DNA of 64,000 nt, from NCBI RefSeq assembly GCF_004349145.1, contig NZ_SMFO01000009.1, forward strand, positions 1 through 64,000, in the 5' to 3' direction. A program made the translations under genes and the position numbers. Below, in pieces: positions 1-9,358 of this stretch; within the stretch, counting starts at the first letter, position 1, and each line of letters opens with the position of its first letter. This DNA is from Flavobacterium hiemivividum (GTDB taxonomy: Bacteria > Bacteroidota > Bacteroidia > Flavobacteriales > Flavobacteriaceae). The notes beneath the pieces were generated by a model. The model did no database searches. It saw only the letters and a program-made list of their open reading frames with translations, and was not told the DNA's origin.

Positions 1-256
1 CTTTACTCAAAGATAATGACTTACTTTCAATCGTTTTTAGAACTTTTAACTTAAAGGCTTCACTATAATTTTTGTTTTTTTGTATTGGTAAAAGACCTTC
101 AATTCCAAATTCATGATAACACCTAATCCAATCTTTAAGGCTGGTTTTTCCTATGCCATTTTCTTTAGATATAGAAGTTATTGATTGATTTTTTTTTAAA
201 ACTTCATTTACACAGCGAAGTTTAAATTCATAACTGTACTTAACTTTTCTTTCCAT
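1..256 (-). CDS. IS3-family transposase OrfA (helix-turn-helix), partial
   Basis: The protein starts MERKVKYSYEFKLRC and continues with a helix-turn-helix of the IS3/IS150 OrfA type (about residues 20-45, including SISKENGIGKTSLKDWIR), followed by a second EAFKLKVLK segment typical of a duplicated HTH. About 85 residues are visible before the window edge. In this family OrfA binds the terminal repeats, and a programmed frameshift joins it to the DDE catalytic OrfB; OrfB is not visible here. The ATG at 256 was chosen because it opens the conserved N-terminus just inside the inverted repeat. The family assignment is by motif recognition. Confidence 0.8.
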   Translation of the reverse strand, partial: MERKVKYSYEFKLRCVNEVLKKNQSITSISKENGIGKTSLKDWIRCYHEFGIEGLLPIQKNKNYSEAFKLKVLKTIESKSLSLSK

Positions 257-261
257 AAAAA

Positions 262-294
262 TGCCCCCAAATAGTGTCTAACTTTTTGGGGGCA
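262..294. repeat. 10-bp inverted repeat inside the IS end
   Basis: TGCCCCCAAA (262-271) and TTTGGGGGCA (285-294) are perfect reverse complements separated by 13 bases. The right arm is part of the IS terminal sequence and the left arm directly precedes the OrfA start codon. Transcript entering the element from outside would fold this hairpin over the start region, an arrangement known in some insertion sequences to damp read-through expression. That role is inferred. Confidence 0.7.
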
Positions 295-327
295 GTGTAT
301 AAAAAGGCAGCTTTTTTTTATACAAAA

Positions 328-357
328 AAAAACTGCTCCAAAAAGGAAGCAGTTTTT
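328..357 (-). terminator. Terminator downstream of acs
   Basis: AAAAACTGCT (328-337) pairs with AGCAGTTTTT (348-357), and CC/GG extends the stem with one bulged A. On the minus strand the hairpin is followed by a run of T (complement of the A run 324-332), so it can end the acs transcript before the insertion sequence. Confidence 0.75.
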
Positions 358-381
358 AAATTAATTAAATCTAATTATACA

Positions 382-2289
382 TTATACTTTACCGTTTTTT
401 ATTTCTTCCACGATTTCGGGATTCAATAAAGTTGAGGTGTCTCCAAAATTAGAGTAATCACCTTCAGCAATTTTACGCAATATTCGACGCATAATTTTTC
501 CAGAACGTGTTTTAGGTAATCCAGATACAAATTGAATTTTATCTAATTTGGCGATAGGCCCAATTTGGTTAGAAATTTGTTGGTTAATTTCCTTGCTTAG
601 ATTTTCTCGGTCACGGTATTCCCCGGTTTCTTTTAGAATAACAAAACCATACAACGCGTTTCCTTTAATATCATGCGGAAATCCTACAATCGCCGACTCA
701 GCAACTGCTGGATGTTCGTTGATAGCGTCTTCGATAGGAGCGGTTCCTAGATTATGACCAGAAACGATAACCACATCATCGACACGACCTGTGATTCTAT
801 AGTACCCTACTTCGTCACGTAAAGCTCCGTCACCAGTGAAATATTTGCCTGGAAAGGCCGAAAAATAAGTTTCTTTATACCTTTCATGATCGCCCCAGAT
901 GGTTCTGGCAATTCCTGGCCATGGGAATTTAATACACAAACTACCCACAACTTGATTGCCTTCTATTTCATTTCTTTTCTCATCCATTAATACGGGTTGG
1001 ATTCCTGGTAATGGTAGCGTAGCATAAGTTGGTTTTGTTGGAGTAACAAAAGGTAGAGGCGAAATTAAAATACCTCCTGTTTCGGTTTGCCACCAGGTGT
1101 CAACTATTGGGCAACGTTTATTGCCGACATGGTCATTGTACCAGTGCCAAGCCTCTTCATTTATCGGTTCTCCTACCGAACCAATAACTTTTAAAGTGTC
1201 TAATTGGTATTTTTGTACATAGTCTAAACTCTCTTTTGCCAAAGCACGAATAGCAGTTGGTGCTGTATAGAATTGTGTTACTTTATGCTTAACAATAACT
1301 TCCCAAAAACGGCTGTAATCAGGATAAGAAGGGACACCTTCAAAAATTACTGTGGTAGCTCCGTTTAATAAAGGTCCATAAAGAATATAAGAATGTCCAG
1401 TTATCCAACCGATATCGGCAGTACACCAGAAAATATCATTGTCTTCATAACTAAATACATTTTTAAAAGTGTAAGCAGCATAAACCATGTATCCAGCTGT
1501 GGTATGGACCATTCCCTTTGGTTTTCCTGTAGAACCAGAAGTATAAAGTATAAACAATGGATCTTCAGCATCCATGATTTCGGCAGTGTTATTGTCTGAC
1601 GCTGCATCTAGAAGAGGTTGCAACCATTGGTCACGTCCTTCTTGCATGTTTACTGCGCTGTTAGTTCTTTTTACTACCAAAACAGCAGTAACACAAGGAG
1701 TGTCCGCTAACGCTTCGTCAATAATTCCTTTTAAATCAATGGTTTTGTTTCCGCGATATCCACCGTCTGAGGTAATGATCATTTTACAATCACTATCATT
1801 AATTCTAGCAGCCACCGCTGAGGCTGAAAATCCAGCGAAAACTACAGAATGAACGGCTCCAATTCTAGCACATGCCAAAGTAGTAATGGCGAGTTCTGGA
1901 ATCATAGGTAAATAGATGCAAACGCGATCTCCTTTTTGCACTCCTTGTTCGCGCAATACGTTTGCCATTTTACAAACACGTTCGTGCAATTCAGTATATG
2001 AAATATGTAATGCTTCTTCCGAAGGATCGTTTGGTTCAAAAATAATCGCAGTCTTATCTCCTTTTTTGGCAAGGTGTCTGTCGATGCAGTTTTTAGTCAT
2101 GTTTACTTTGGCATTGACAAACCATTTTATATCGGCTTCAGCCATATTAAAATCAACCACTTTTTCCCATTCTTGGTACCAAGTAAAGTTTTCGGAAGCA
2201 ATTTTGTCCCAGAACTTTTTTGGCTCGCGCACTGATTTTTTGTAATCTTTAAAGTATTCTTCTAAATTATTAATTTTATAACGAGTCAT
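382..2289 (-). CDS. acs: Acetyl-CoA synthetase (AMP-forming)
   Basis: This enzyme activates acetate to acetyl-CoA through acetyl-AMP in the cytoplasm. The 635 residues match the usual length of Acs (about 650). An acetyl-CoA synthetase N-terminal region covers about residues 10-65. The AMP-binding P-loop YTSGSTGKPKG lies near residue 249, the substrate/adenylate segment VDTWWQTETGG near 400, the hinge TGRVDDVV near 500, and the C-terminal TRSGKIMRR near 596, whose lysine is the known acetylation site of Acs. It is the last gene of the acetate/propionate cluster, 16 bp downstream of a second acyl-CoA synthetase. The product is confident; acetate as main substrate is inferred from family and context. 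Confidence 0.95.
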   Translation of the reverse strand: MTRYKINNLEEYFKDYKKSVREPKKFWDKIASENFTWYQEWEKVVDFNMAEADIKWFVNAKVNMTKNCIDRHLAKKGDKTAIIFEPNDPSEEALHISYTELHERVCKMANVLREQGVQKGDRVCIYLPMIPELAITTLACARIGAVHSVVFAGFSASAVAARINDSDCKMIITSDGGYRGNKTIDLKGIIDEALADTPCVTAVLVVKRTNSAVNMQEGRDQWLQPLLDAASDNNTAEIMDAEDPLFILYTSGSTGKPKGMVHTTAGYMVYAAYTFKNVFSYEDNDIFWCTADIGWITGHSYILYGPLLNGATTVIFEGVPSYPDYSRFWEVIVKHKVTQFYTAPTAIRALAKESLDYVQKYQLDTLKVIGSVGEPINEEAWHWYNDHVGNKRCPIVDTWWQTETGGILISPLPFVTPTKPTYATLPLPGIQPVLMDEKRNEIEGNQVVGSLCIKFPWPGIARTIWGDHERYKETYFSAFPGKYFTGDGALRDEVGYYRITGRVDDVVIVSGHNLGTAPIEDAINEHPAVAESAIVGFPHDIKGNALYGFVILKETGEYRDRENLSKEINQQISNQIGPIAKLDKIQFVSGLPKTRSGKIMRRILRKIAEGDYSNFGDTSTLLNPEIVEEIKNGKV

Positions 2290-2305
2290 AATCTATTGTA
2301 TATAT

Positions 2306-4222
2306 TTAGTTGTTTAGTGTGTTTTGATTGTTAAAAATACCAATTTCATTTTTTATTAAAACGGCCTCAATTTCAGCAATAATGCTTTCGTCATCTATTG
2401 TAGACGGTACTGTGTAATTAGCGCCGTCAGCTATGCTTTGCATGAGTTTTCGAAGAATTTTACCAGAACGTGTTTTGGGTAATCGATTTACGACAACCAC
2501 GTTTCTCAAAGATGCAACAGCTCCTATTTTCTGGCGGACGATTTTTATAATTTCATGTTCTAATTGAAAATGCTCTATATCGTCGTTTAATTTTGTAACC
2601 ACCAAAGCTAAGGGTATTTGTCCTTTTAAAGCGTCGTTTATTCCAATAACGGCACATTCTGCTACCGATTGATGTGAGGCAACTACCTCTTCCATTTCGG
2701 CAGTCGAAAGTCGATGTCCCGCAACATTGATCACGTCGTCAACTCTTCCGGTAATGTAAATATAATCGTCTTCATCTTTATATCCTCCATCACCAGAGAA
2801 ATAATATCCAGGAAATTGTTCTAAATAGCCTGCATTAAACCTAGGTTGGTCATTCCATAAGCCCATTAGTGTTCCCGGAGGTAGCGGAAGTTTTACCACT
2901 ACATACCCTTGTTGGTTTGCTTGTAATTCATTCCCTTCTTCATCAAATATTTTAATATCATAGCCGCAAACTGCTTTTCCTACAGAACCAGGTTTTACAG
3001 CTAAAACTTCGACTCCCATCATGTTTGCTATCATTGGCCATCCAGATTCGGTTTGCCACCAATGGTCAATTGCTGTAACGGGAATATGTTGGTTATACCA
3101 TTCTAATGTCGCAAGATCGCAGCGTTCTCCGGCCAAAAATTGTGTTTTCAAAGAGCTTAAATCATATTGTTTTATGAAATCGCCATTAGGATCTTCTTTT
3201 TTAATGGCTCGAATAGCTGTTGGTGCCGTAAACATCGCATTTACTTTATGCTCGTCTATAATTCTCCAAAAAGTACTGGCATCTGGCGTTTTTATTGGTT
3301 TTCCTTCAAATATAATGCTGCTGCTTCTATTGATTAAAGGACCGTAAACGATAAAGCTATGGCCAACTACCCAACCCACATCTGATGCTGCCCAAAAAAC
3401 ATCTCCTTCTTTTATGTTGTAGATTTTTTGCATCGAAAATTTTAAAGCAACGGCACAACCGCCAGTGTCCCGAACGACTCCTTTTGGTTTTCCGGTTGTT
3501 CCTGAAGTGTACAAAACATATAATGGATGTGAAGCGTTTACCGGAACACAAGGTGTTTCTTCAGAGCCGTAAACTAAGGCATCATAATCTACATCATATT
3601 TTTTAAATGGAATTCTAGCTCCTAGTTTTCTATTGAACACGATTACTTTTTTTGGTTTGTGCAAAGCGAGAGTAATTGCTTCGTCTACTAATGGTTTGTA
3701 AGTAATTAAACGATCGACTTCTATCCCTGAAGAGGCAGTTATAATTAGTCGAGGTTTACAGTCGTCTATTCGAATCGCTAACTCATGTGGTGCAAAACCT
3801 CCAAAAACTACCGAATGGGTTACACCTATTCGAGCACATGCTAGCATTGCAAATGCTGCTTGCGGAATCATAGGCATGTAAATTACCGCTGTATGGCCTT
3901 TTTTTAATCCTAAAGATTGCATGCCGCCAGCGAGTTTTGCTACTTCAGTTTTTACCTCTAAAAACGTATATTTTTTAATGGTTTGTGTTACTGGAGAATC
4001 ATAGATAAACGCTACTTGATCTCCATATCCATCTGCGATATGTTTGTCAAGTGCGAGATAACACATATTTAATTCTCCATCTTTATACCATAATGGATAA
4101 CCATCCTCATCTTGAGACAAGATAATTTCAGGTTTATTAGACCATTCTATTGTATTTGCCTGTTCCTTCCAGAAATTTTCAGTCTGGGTGATGCTATTTG
4201 TGTAATATTCGTTGTAATTCAT
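2306..4222 (-). CDS. prpE: PrpE-like acyl-CoA synthetase (probably propionyl-CoA synthetase)
   Basis: A second AMP-forming acyl-CoA synthetase of 638 residues, clearly paralogous to the downstream acs. Visible signatures are YTSGTTGKPKGVVRDTGG near residue 230, the DHWWQTESGWP adenylation motif, the hinge TGRVDDVINVAGHRLST, and the C-terminal PKTRSGKILRK with the regulatory lysine. The tryptophan-rich TESGW segment and RDTGG after the P-loop resemble propionate-CoA ligase PrpE rather than Acs. It would make propionyl-CoA or another short acyl-CoA. It starts 16 bp after the receiver gene and belongs to the same operon. Substrate preference cannot be fixed from sequence, and a medium-range acyl substrate is possible. 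Confidence 0.8.
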   Translation of the reverse strand: MNYNEYYTNSITQTENFWKEQANTIEWSNKPEIILSQDEDGYPLWYKDGELNMCYLALDKHIADGYGDQVAFIYDSPVTQTIKKYTFLEVKTEVAKLAGGMQSLGLKKGHTAVIYMPMIPQAAFAMLACARIGVTHSVVFGGFAPHELAIRIDDCKPRLIITASSGIEVDRLITYKPLVDEAITLALHKPKKVIVFNRKLGARIPFKKYDVDYDALVYGSEETPCVPVNASHPLYVLYTSGTTGKPKGVVRDTGGCAVALKFSMQKIYNIKEGDVFWAASDVGWVVGHSFIVYGPLINRSSSIIFEGKPIKTPDASTFWRIIDEHKVNAMFTAPTAIRAIKKEDPNGDFIKQYDLSSLKTQFLAGERCDLATLEWYNQHIPVTAIDHWWQTESGWPMIANMMGVEVLAVKPGSVGKAVCGYDIKIFDEEGNELQANQQGYVVVKLPLPPGTLMGLWNDQPRFNAGYLEQFPGYYFSGDGGYKDEDDYIYITGRVDDVINVAGHRLSTAEMEEVVASHQSVAECAVIGINDALKGQIPLALVVTKLNDDIEHFQLEHEIIKIVRQKIGAVASLRNVVVVNRLPKTRSGKILRKLMQSIADGANYTVPSTIDDESIIAEIEAVLIKNEIGIFNNQNTLNN

Positions 4223-4238
4223 AATAGTGAAATCTTAC

Positions 4239-4601
4239 TTATTGAATTAATTCTTGTACTTGCTCTACTAATTTTTTTATCGAAAAAGGCTTCGTTACAT
4301 ATAAATTTGCTCCTAGTGAAAGTCCTTTTTCAATGTCTTTCTCCTTGTTTTTTGCCGAGAGGAAAATGACTTTGCAATTTTGTAATCTAGCGTCATTTTT
4401 TATTTGTTCTAATGTGGCATATCCATCAACCATGGGCATCATCACATCGAGAATGATGACGTCAGGAAGTTGCTCGTTCATAATGTCTAATGCTTCTTGA
4501 CCGTCACGTGCTATGAAAACTTCAAAATTATTTTTCTTGAAGGTATATTCCAGTGACATAACAATATTAGGTTCGTCATCTACAATTAAAATTTTTTTCA
4601 T
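4239..4601 (-). CDS. Single-domain response regulator (receiver only)
   Basis: The start MKKILIVDDEPNIV at 4601 is preferred over an in-frame ATG 81 bp upstream, because the longer form would overlap the kinase gene and add basic residues foreign to the fold. The 120-residue product is a complete CheY-like receiver: acidic DDE near residue 8, phospho-acceptor Asp in ILDVMMP near 52, Ser in FLSAKN near 80 and Lys in TKPF near 102. There is no DNA-binding or enzymatic output domain. Its start codon lies 2 bp after the stop of the hybrid sensor kinase, so it is almost certainly the cognate partner. How it passes the signal on is unknown. Confidence 0.9.
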   Translation of the reverse strand: MKKILIVDDEPNIVMSLEYTFKKNNFEVFIARDGQEALDIMNEQLPDVIILDVMMPMVDGYATLEQIKNDARLQNCKVIFLSAKNKEKDIEKGLSLGANLYVTKPFSIKKLVEQVQELIQ

Positions 4602-4603
4602 CT

Positions 4604-7312
4604 CTATTGATTTTCGGTTGTATTGTAATAAGGCAAAGTAAAAATAAATGTAGCGCCTTCTCCCTCGGTACTTTCTACCCAAATGGTTCCTTTATGGTGC
4701 TCTATAATTTGTCTGCAAATGGAAAGACCTAAGCCGCTTCCAATCGGTTTTTTTACGTTTTGATTCTTAGATTGATAGAATTTGTCAAATATGGGTTCAA
4801 ATTCTTCCGCTTTTATCCCTTTGCCATTGTTTTGAATGTGCACTTCTAAATGGTTATCCTTTTCAATGACCGCTATATTTATTTTTCCATCGGTTGGCGC
4901 ACAAAATTTGATGGCGTTTGATAATAAATTGTGAATAACTTGAATGATTCTTTCCTCATCATAAAATGCTTTTATTTCTTGTGGTGGCTCATTGAATACG
5001 ACGCTAATCTTTTTGTTTTTTATTAATTGTCTGACGGAATCAATCGTGCTATTAATGGTTTTTGAAATGTCATTTTTTGACAAGTAGATTTTATGTTTGC
5101 CTGTTTTAAATTTTTCTAAATCCAGAATTTTATCAATCAAACGGTTCAGACGATCTGATTCGGATATAATACTTTTTAGAAATTGTTTTCGCAACTCATC
5201 TGGGATTTCGTCATGGTCATCATGCAGGATCTCAGTTGCCGCCCGAATTGCGGTAATTGGTGTTCGAAGTTCGTGACTAACGGTGTCTAGAAACTCGTCT
5301 TTTTGAAGATCTTTTTCAATCAACTCCTGATTTACGTGTTTTAGTTGGTCTGATAATTTTTTTAATTCATTAGAAGTATCAGTCAATTTTTTATTGATAA
5401 TAATATTTTCTTTCGACTCTTCTAAAATACGCAATACTTCGGGAAGGCTAATTTCGTCTTCCTTAATTACGCTCGATATTAAAATTTTGGCGGAAGCCGT
5501 ACCAATATGACCTGTCAATAAATTCTCGGCAAATTTTATAAAACGAGCATCGGCAGTGGTGATGTCTTTGTCGATGTTGTATTTTAAATTAAAAATATTC
5601 AAAGCACGAGTTGTTCTCTCTTCGCCCAAGAAACGGCGTAACACTTTTTGAATATCAGAGATATAAGCAATTCCTTTCCAAACAAATGCGTTCTCGTGAT
5701 TGGTTATGTATTTATCAATATCCACAAACATTTCGGCATAGTTGCGCTCTCGATAATTACCGCTAAAACTTACCGATACGGCTAGGTAACTCATCGTATT
5801 TACCAGCATACTCCAAAAAAAAGCATGTTGGATAGGCTCTAAATAATCCAGTCCAAAAAGCTGGAAGGGCTTTAATAACTCAATTCCCCAAAGTCCTTCT
5901 TGAAGGAATGTGCTAGAAGAGGAGCTGATTCCTATGGCGTAAGGAAGTAATAAAGTGTAAAAACAAATAATAAAACCAAGAATAATTCCCGTTACCGCCC
6001 CTTTTTTAGATCCTCTTTTCCAAAATAGTGCCCCAAAAAAAGCAGGTGCTAATTGTGCAATGACAACAAATGAAACTAAGCCGATAGAAAATAAAGAATA
6101 CTCTAAAATGAAATACCTGTAGATAAAATAGGCTAGAATAATCAATGAAAATATAGCGATTTTACGACTAGTTATGATTCGTTTGTTATTTTTTTTCTGC
6201 GAAGAATTCTCTAGTGAACCTACGAATCCATAAGGAATTAATAAGTTGTTACTGAGCATCGTAGACAATGATATTGATGAAACAATAATCATCGATATTG
6301 CCGCCGAAAACCCGCCAAGAAAAACTAAAACAGTCAACACATTGTTGTTGAAAAATTGTGGAATCAATAGGGAATAAGTGTCGGCGTTTAATCCCTTTCC
6401 TTCAAAAAGGATGTTGCCTCCCCAAGCTATTGGATAAACAAAAATATTGAAAAGGAATAAATACAGAGGGAAAAGCCAAATTGCTGTTCGAATATGTGTT
6501 TCCTTATTATTTTCGACAATTGCGGTATGAAATTGTCTTGGCAAAAGAAAAATGGCAAACATGGACAAAACGCAGAGAAAAAACCAGTTGATCCCTTCGG
6601 TTAATCCGCCAATGCTGTTCTTTTTATCGTAATGGTCCAGTAGTGCCGCTTTGGTGGAGATGTCGCTAAAACCGTCAAATACAAAATAGGTTACATAAAC
6701 GCCAATGATAATAAAGAAGATTAATTTTAGAATCGACTCGATGGCAACTGCAGTGACAATTCCGCGTCTGTTTTCAGAGGCATCTACATATTTTGTTCCG
6801 TAATAGGATGCAAACAAAGCGAGAGCAATACAAACATAAGTAGTGGTGTCACTAAAAATATTAGAACTTGACTGGGTGTTTGTAACAATGTTAAAAGTGT
6901 CTGAAATTGATTTGAGTTGTAAGGCTATGTAGGGTAAAATACCAAAAACGCATAATAAGGTTACGACAGCTCCTAGAAATCGGCTGTTACCATATCTTAA
7001 TGAGATGAAATCGGCGATACTAGATATTTTATTGACTCTTGATATTCGAATAATTCTCTTAAGAATGATGATCCATGTGGGGATAATAATAATGGGACCT
7101 AAATAAATAGTCAGGTAACTTAAACCTGAATGGGCAGCAACGCCAATACTTCCATAATAAGTCCATGCGGTACAATATACTGCTAGTGAAAAAGAATAGA
7201 TATACGGATTTGTAGTCCATTTAGAATTACTTCTTTTTTCGGCCCAGTGCGCTATGTAAAAGAGTATCGACACATAGAGAACTAAAATTAATATAAGACC
7301 AATACTACTCAT
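4604..7312 (-). CDS. SLC5/SSS transporter-STAC-histidine kinase hybrid (CbrA/CrbS-like)
   Basis: The 902-residue protein begins with a multi-spanning sodium:solute-symporter-like region (about 1-520). A STAC-type linker follows (about 555-625, with RRFLGEERTTRAL and FAENLLTGHIGTASAKIL). A short coiled coil leads to HisKA with the H-box SHELRTP near residue 679, then a HATPase with N-box HNLLSNAIKF, G1 NNGKGI and G2 GSGLGLS. It therefore looks like an active inner-membrane kinase. In gammaproteobacteria, relatives CbrA and CrbS control carbon-source and acetate use. Here it lies between a symporter and two acyl-CoA synthetases, so sensing of acetate or propionate flux is a reasonable inference. 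It overlaps the preceding small gene by 8 bp. Confidence 0.92.
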   Translation of the reverse strand: MSSIGLILILVLYVSILFYIAHWAEKRSNSKWTTNPYIYSFSLAVYCTAWTYYGSIGVAAHSGLSYLTIYLGPIIIIPTWIIILKRIIRISRVNKISSIADFISLRYGNSRFLGAVVTLLCVFGILPYIALQLKSISDTFNIVTNTQSSSNIFSDTTTYVCIALALFASYYGTKYVDASENRRGIVTAVAIESILKLIFFIIIGVYVTYFVFDGFSDISTKAALLDHYDKKNSIGGLTEGINWFFLCVLSMFAIFLLPRQFHTAIVENNKETHIRTAIWLFPLYLFLFNIFVYPIAWGGNILFEGKGLNADTYSLLIPQFFNNNVLTVLVFLGGFSAAISMIIVSSISLSTMLSNNLLIPYGFVGSLENSSQKKNNKRIITSRKIAIFSLIILAYFIYRYFILEYSLFSIGLVSFVVIAQLAPAFFGALFWKRGSKKGAVTGIILGFIICFYTLLLPYAIGISSSSSTFLQEGLWGIELLKPFQLFGLDYLEPIQHAFFWSMLVNTMSYLAVSVSFSGNYRERNYAEMFVDIDKYITNHENAFVWKGIAYISDIQKVLRRFLGEERTTRALNIFNLKYNIDKDITTADARFIKFAENLLTGHIGTASAKILISSVIKEDEISLPEVLRILEESKENIIINKKLTDTSNELKKLSDQLKHVNQELIEKDLQKDEFLDTVSHELRTPITAIRAATEILHDDHDEIPDELRKQFLKSIISESDRLNRLIDKILDLEKFKTGKHKIYLSKNDISKTINSTIDSVRQLIKNKKISVVFNEPPQEIKAFYDEERIIQVIHNLLSNAIKFCAPTDGKINIAVIEKDNHLEVHIQNNGKGIKAEEFEPIFDKFYQSKNQNVKKPIGSGLGLSICRQIIEHHKGTIWVESTEGEGATFIFTLPYYNTTENQ

Positions 7313-7499
7313 AATATTTTTTGATGATTATGTAAGAGATCACAATAGAAAAGAGCCATGCCGAAAAGATATACACATAGATAACTGGAAAGCCAAAAAT
7401 AGCACTTGAACTGTCAAATAATAGCAATAGTGGAACATTCAATGCTAATAATAAAAGCATTGAGAGTATAACCAACTTTTGTTCGTGTCTTTTCTTCAT
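7305..7499 (-). CDS. Small two-helix membrane protein upstream of the sensor kinase
   Basis: A 64-residue protein starting MKKRHEQKLVIL at 7499; an ATG 18 bp further upstream is possible but gives no better N-terminus. It has two hydrophobic segments (about 9-27 and 34-56) and a basic N-terminus, so it should sit in the inner membrane with two spans. Its stop overlaps the start of the kinase gene by 8 bp, which suggests translational coupling. In Pseudomonas a comparably placed small gene, cbrX, precedes cbrA; whether the two are homologous I cannot tell. No family is assigned. Confidence 0.75.
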   Translation of the reverse strand: MKKRHEQKLVILSMLLLLALNVPLLLLFDSSSAIFGFPVIYVYIFSAWLFSIVISYIIIKKYYE

Positions 7500-7578
7500 A
7501 GTCCTAAAAATATACAATCTCTACATATAAATGTAAAGATTGTATAGTTTAAATTAATTTTTAAGCTTTTTATAAACG

Positions 7579-9330
7579 CTAGTGCGTTGCTTCGCCAGCG
7601 CCAGAAGGAATTCTAATATGCTCTACAATATCTTGAACATTTTGTGGAGGTTCAGGTGTGAAACTTTTAACTATAAATGCTACTACAAAGTTTACAACCA
7701 TAGCAACGGTTCCAAAACCTTCAGGTGAAATTCCAAACCACCAGCTTTCTTTTAAACCAGCAACAGCATCTTTTCCGCCATCAAAAAGACCAAATTTGAA
7801 TTTTAACATGTAGAAAAGCATTAGTAAAAGTCCAATAACCATACCGGCTATAGCACCTTCTTTATTCATTTTTTTGTCGAAAATTCCAAGGATAATCGCA
7901 GGGAAAAGCGAAGCAGCTGCTAATCCAAAAGCGAGTGCTACAACTGCGGCAACAAAACCAGGCGGATTAATACCGAAATAACCTGCAATGATTACAGCAA
8001 CTGCTGCAGCTCCACGAGCAGCCCAAAGTTCTCCTTTTTCAGAAATATTCGGATTAATCATTTTTTTGATAATGTCATGAGAAACAGAAGCTGAGATTAC
8101 TAGCAATAAACCAGCAGCAGTAGATAAAGCAGCTGCTAAGGCTCCAGCAGCAACTAAGGCTATAACCCAGTTAGGTAAGTTGGCAATTTCAGGATTAGCA
8201 AGAACCATGATGTCTTTATCAATAACCAGCTCACTACCTTTGTTTCCTTTTGCTTCTTGAGCTGCTAAAAATGCGGCGTCCTTTGACAGATCATTATAAT
8301 ATTGAATTTTACCATCTGCGTTTTTATCTTCAAATGTCAATAAGCCTGTTTTCTCCCATTTAGTAAACCAAGCAGGCATTGAAGAGTAGTCTTTATCGTT
8401 GACAGTCTCAATTAAGTTTGTTTTTGCAAAAACTGAAATTGCAGGTGCAGTAGTATATAAGATGGCGATTAAAACCAATGCATATCCAGCTGATTTCCTA
8501 GCGTCCTTTACTCTTTTAACGGTGAAGAAACGAACAATTACGTGTGGTAATCCTGCAGTTCCTACCATCAAAGCTAGTGTGATTGCAAAGACATCTATCA
8601 TTGATTTTGTACCGTCAGTATAAACTGCAAATCCAAGATCTGTAGAAAGGCCGTTTAATTTGTCTAGTAAATACGTATCGCTTCCTATAACTGTTCCGCC
8701 CATTCCTAATTGTGGAACTGGGTTTCCTGTCATTTGTATCGAAATAAAGATAGCAGGTACCATGAAGGCGAATATTAATACACAATATTGTGCTACTTGG
8801 GTATAGGTGATTCCTTTCATTCCGCCAAGAGTGGCGTAAAACAAAACAATTACCATCCCTATAATAACCCCAGTATTAATGTCAACTTCTAAAAATTTTG
8901 AGAATACCAGACCTACACCGCGCATTTGTCCTGCTACGTAGGTAAAGGAAACAACTAGCGCACAAATGACAGCAACCGTTCTAGCGCTATTAGAATAATA
9001 ACGCTCTCCAATGAAATCTGGCACAGTAAATTTTCCGAATTTTCGTAGGTAAGGAGCAAGTAAAAGCGCTAGTAAAACATATCCGCCGGTCCAGCCCATC
9101 AAATAAACGGCGCCATCATATCCATCAAAAGAGATGATTCCAGCCATAGATATAAAAGAAGCCGCACTCATCCAGTCTGCAGCGGTAGCCATACCGTTTG
9201 CCAAAGGAGATATTTCTCCACCGGCAACATAAAATTCTTTAGTAGTTGAAGCACGAGACCAGATTGCAATTCCAATATAAAGGGCAAATGTGACTCCAAC
9301 AAGTATATAGGTCCAAGTTTGTAAATCCAT
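7579..9330 (-). CDS. Sodium:solute symporter large subunit (acetate/monocarboxylate type)
   Basis: An SSS-family permease of 583 residues with about 13 membrane spans. It begins with MDLQTWTYILVGVTFALY, followed by the family segments EFYVAGG, ATAADWMSAASFISMAG and GGMKGITYTQVAQY. A hydrophilic insertion of about 60 residues near 315-375 contains repeated Asp/Lys and could be a loop or small domain. The gene lies directly downstream of a DUF4212 gene, the usual small-subunit partner in the VC_2705-type symporters. Next to acs and prpE, the likely substrates are acetate, propionate or similar short acids, related to but distinct from classical ActP. Confidence 0.88.
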   Translation of the reverse strand: MDLQTWTYILVGVTFALYIGIAIWSRASTTKEFYVAGGEISPLANGMATAADWMSAASFISMAGIISFDGYDGAVYLMGWTGGYVLLALLLAPYLRKFGKFTVPDFIGERYYSNSARTVAVICALVVSFTYVAGQMRGVGLVFSKFLEVDINTGVIIGMVIVLFYATLGGMKGITYTQVAQYCVLIFAFMVPAIFISIQMTGNPVPQLGMGGTVIGSDTYLLDKLNGLSTDLGFAVYTDGTKSMIDVFAITLALMVGTAGLPHVIVRFFTVKRVKDARKSAGYALVLIAILYTTAPAISVFAKTNLIETVNDKDYSSMPAWFTKWEKTGLLTFEDKNADGKIQYYNDLSKDAAFLAAQEAKGNKGSELVIDKDIMVLANPEIANLPNWVIALVAAGALAAALSTAAGLLLVISASVSHDIIKKMINPNISEKGELWAARGAAAVAVIIAGYFGINPPGFVAAVVALAFGLAAASLFPAIILGIFDKKMNKEGAIAGMVIGLLLMLFYMLKFKFGLFDGGKDAVAGLKESWWFGISPEGFGTVAMVVNFVVAFIVKSFTPEPPQNVQDIVEHIRIPSGAGEATH

Positions 9331-9358
9331 GATTTTTTATTTTTTTATAGTTTTTAAA

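Larger units (their letters stand above)
1..299 (-). mobile_element. IS3-family insertion sequence, right-hand part only
   Basis: The segment holds the 5' part of a transposase OrfA on the minus strand. Its outer end, at about 294-299, reads on the minus strand TACACTGCCCCCAAAAAG, which resembles terminal repeats of IS3/IS150-group elements. The other end lies outside the window, so the target-site duplication and the integrity of the element cannot be judged. The element sits about 80 bp beyond the acs stop codon and is read in the same direction as acs. The exact outer boundary is uncertain by a few bases. Confidence 0.75.

Noticed and set aside
1574..2245. Plus-strand open frames of 92 and 109 codons inside acs
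   Set aside because: Both lie opposite the conserved acs sequence and show Ser/Cys-rich, low-plausibility protein; no start signals.
4602..4682. N-terminal extension of the receiver gene into the kinase gene
   Set aside because: The 27 extra residues are basic and aromatic, foreign to the receiver fold, and overlap the kinase coding end; the ATG at 4601 fits the family.
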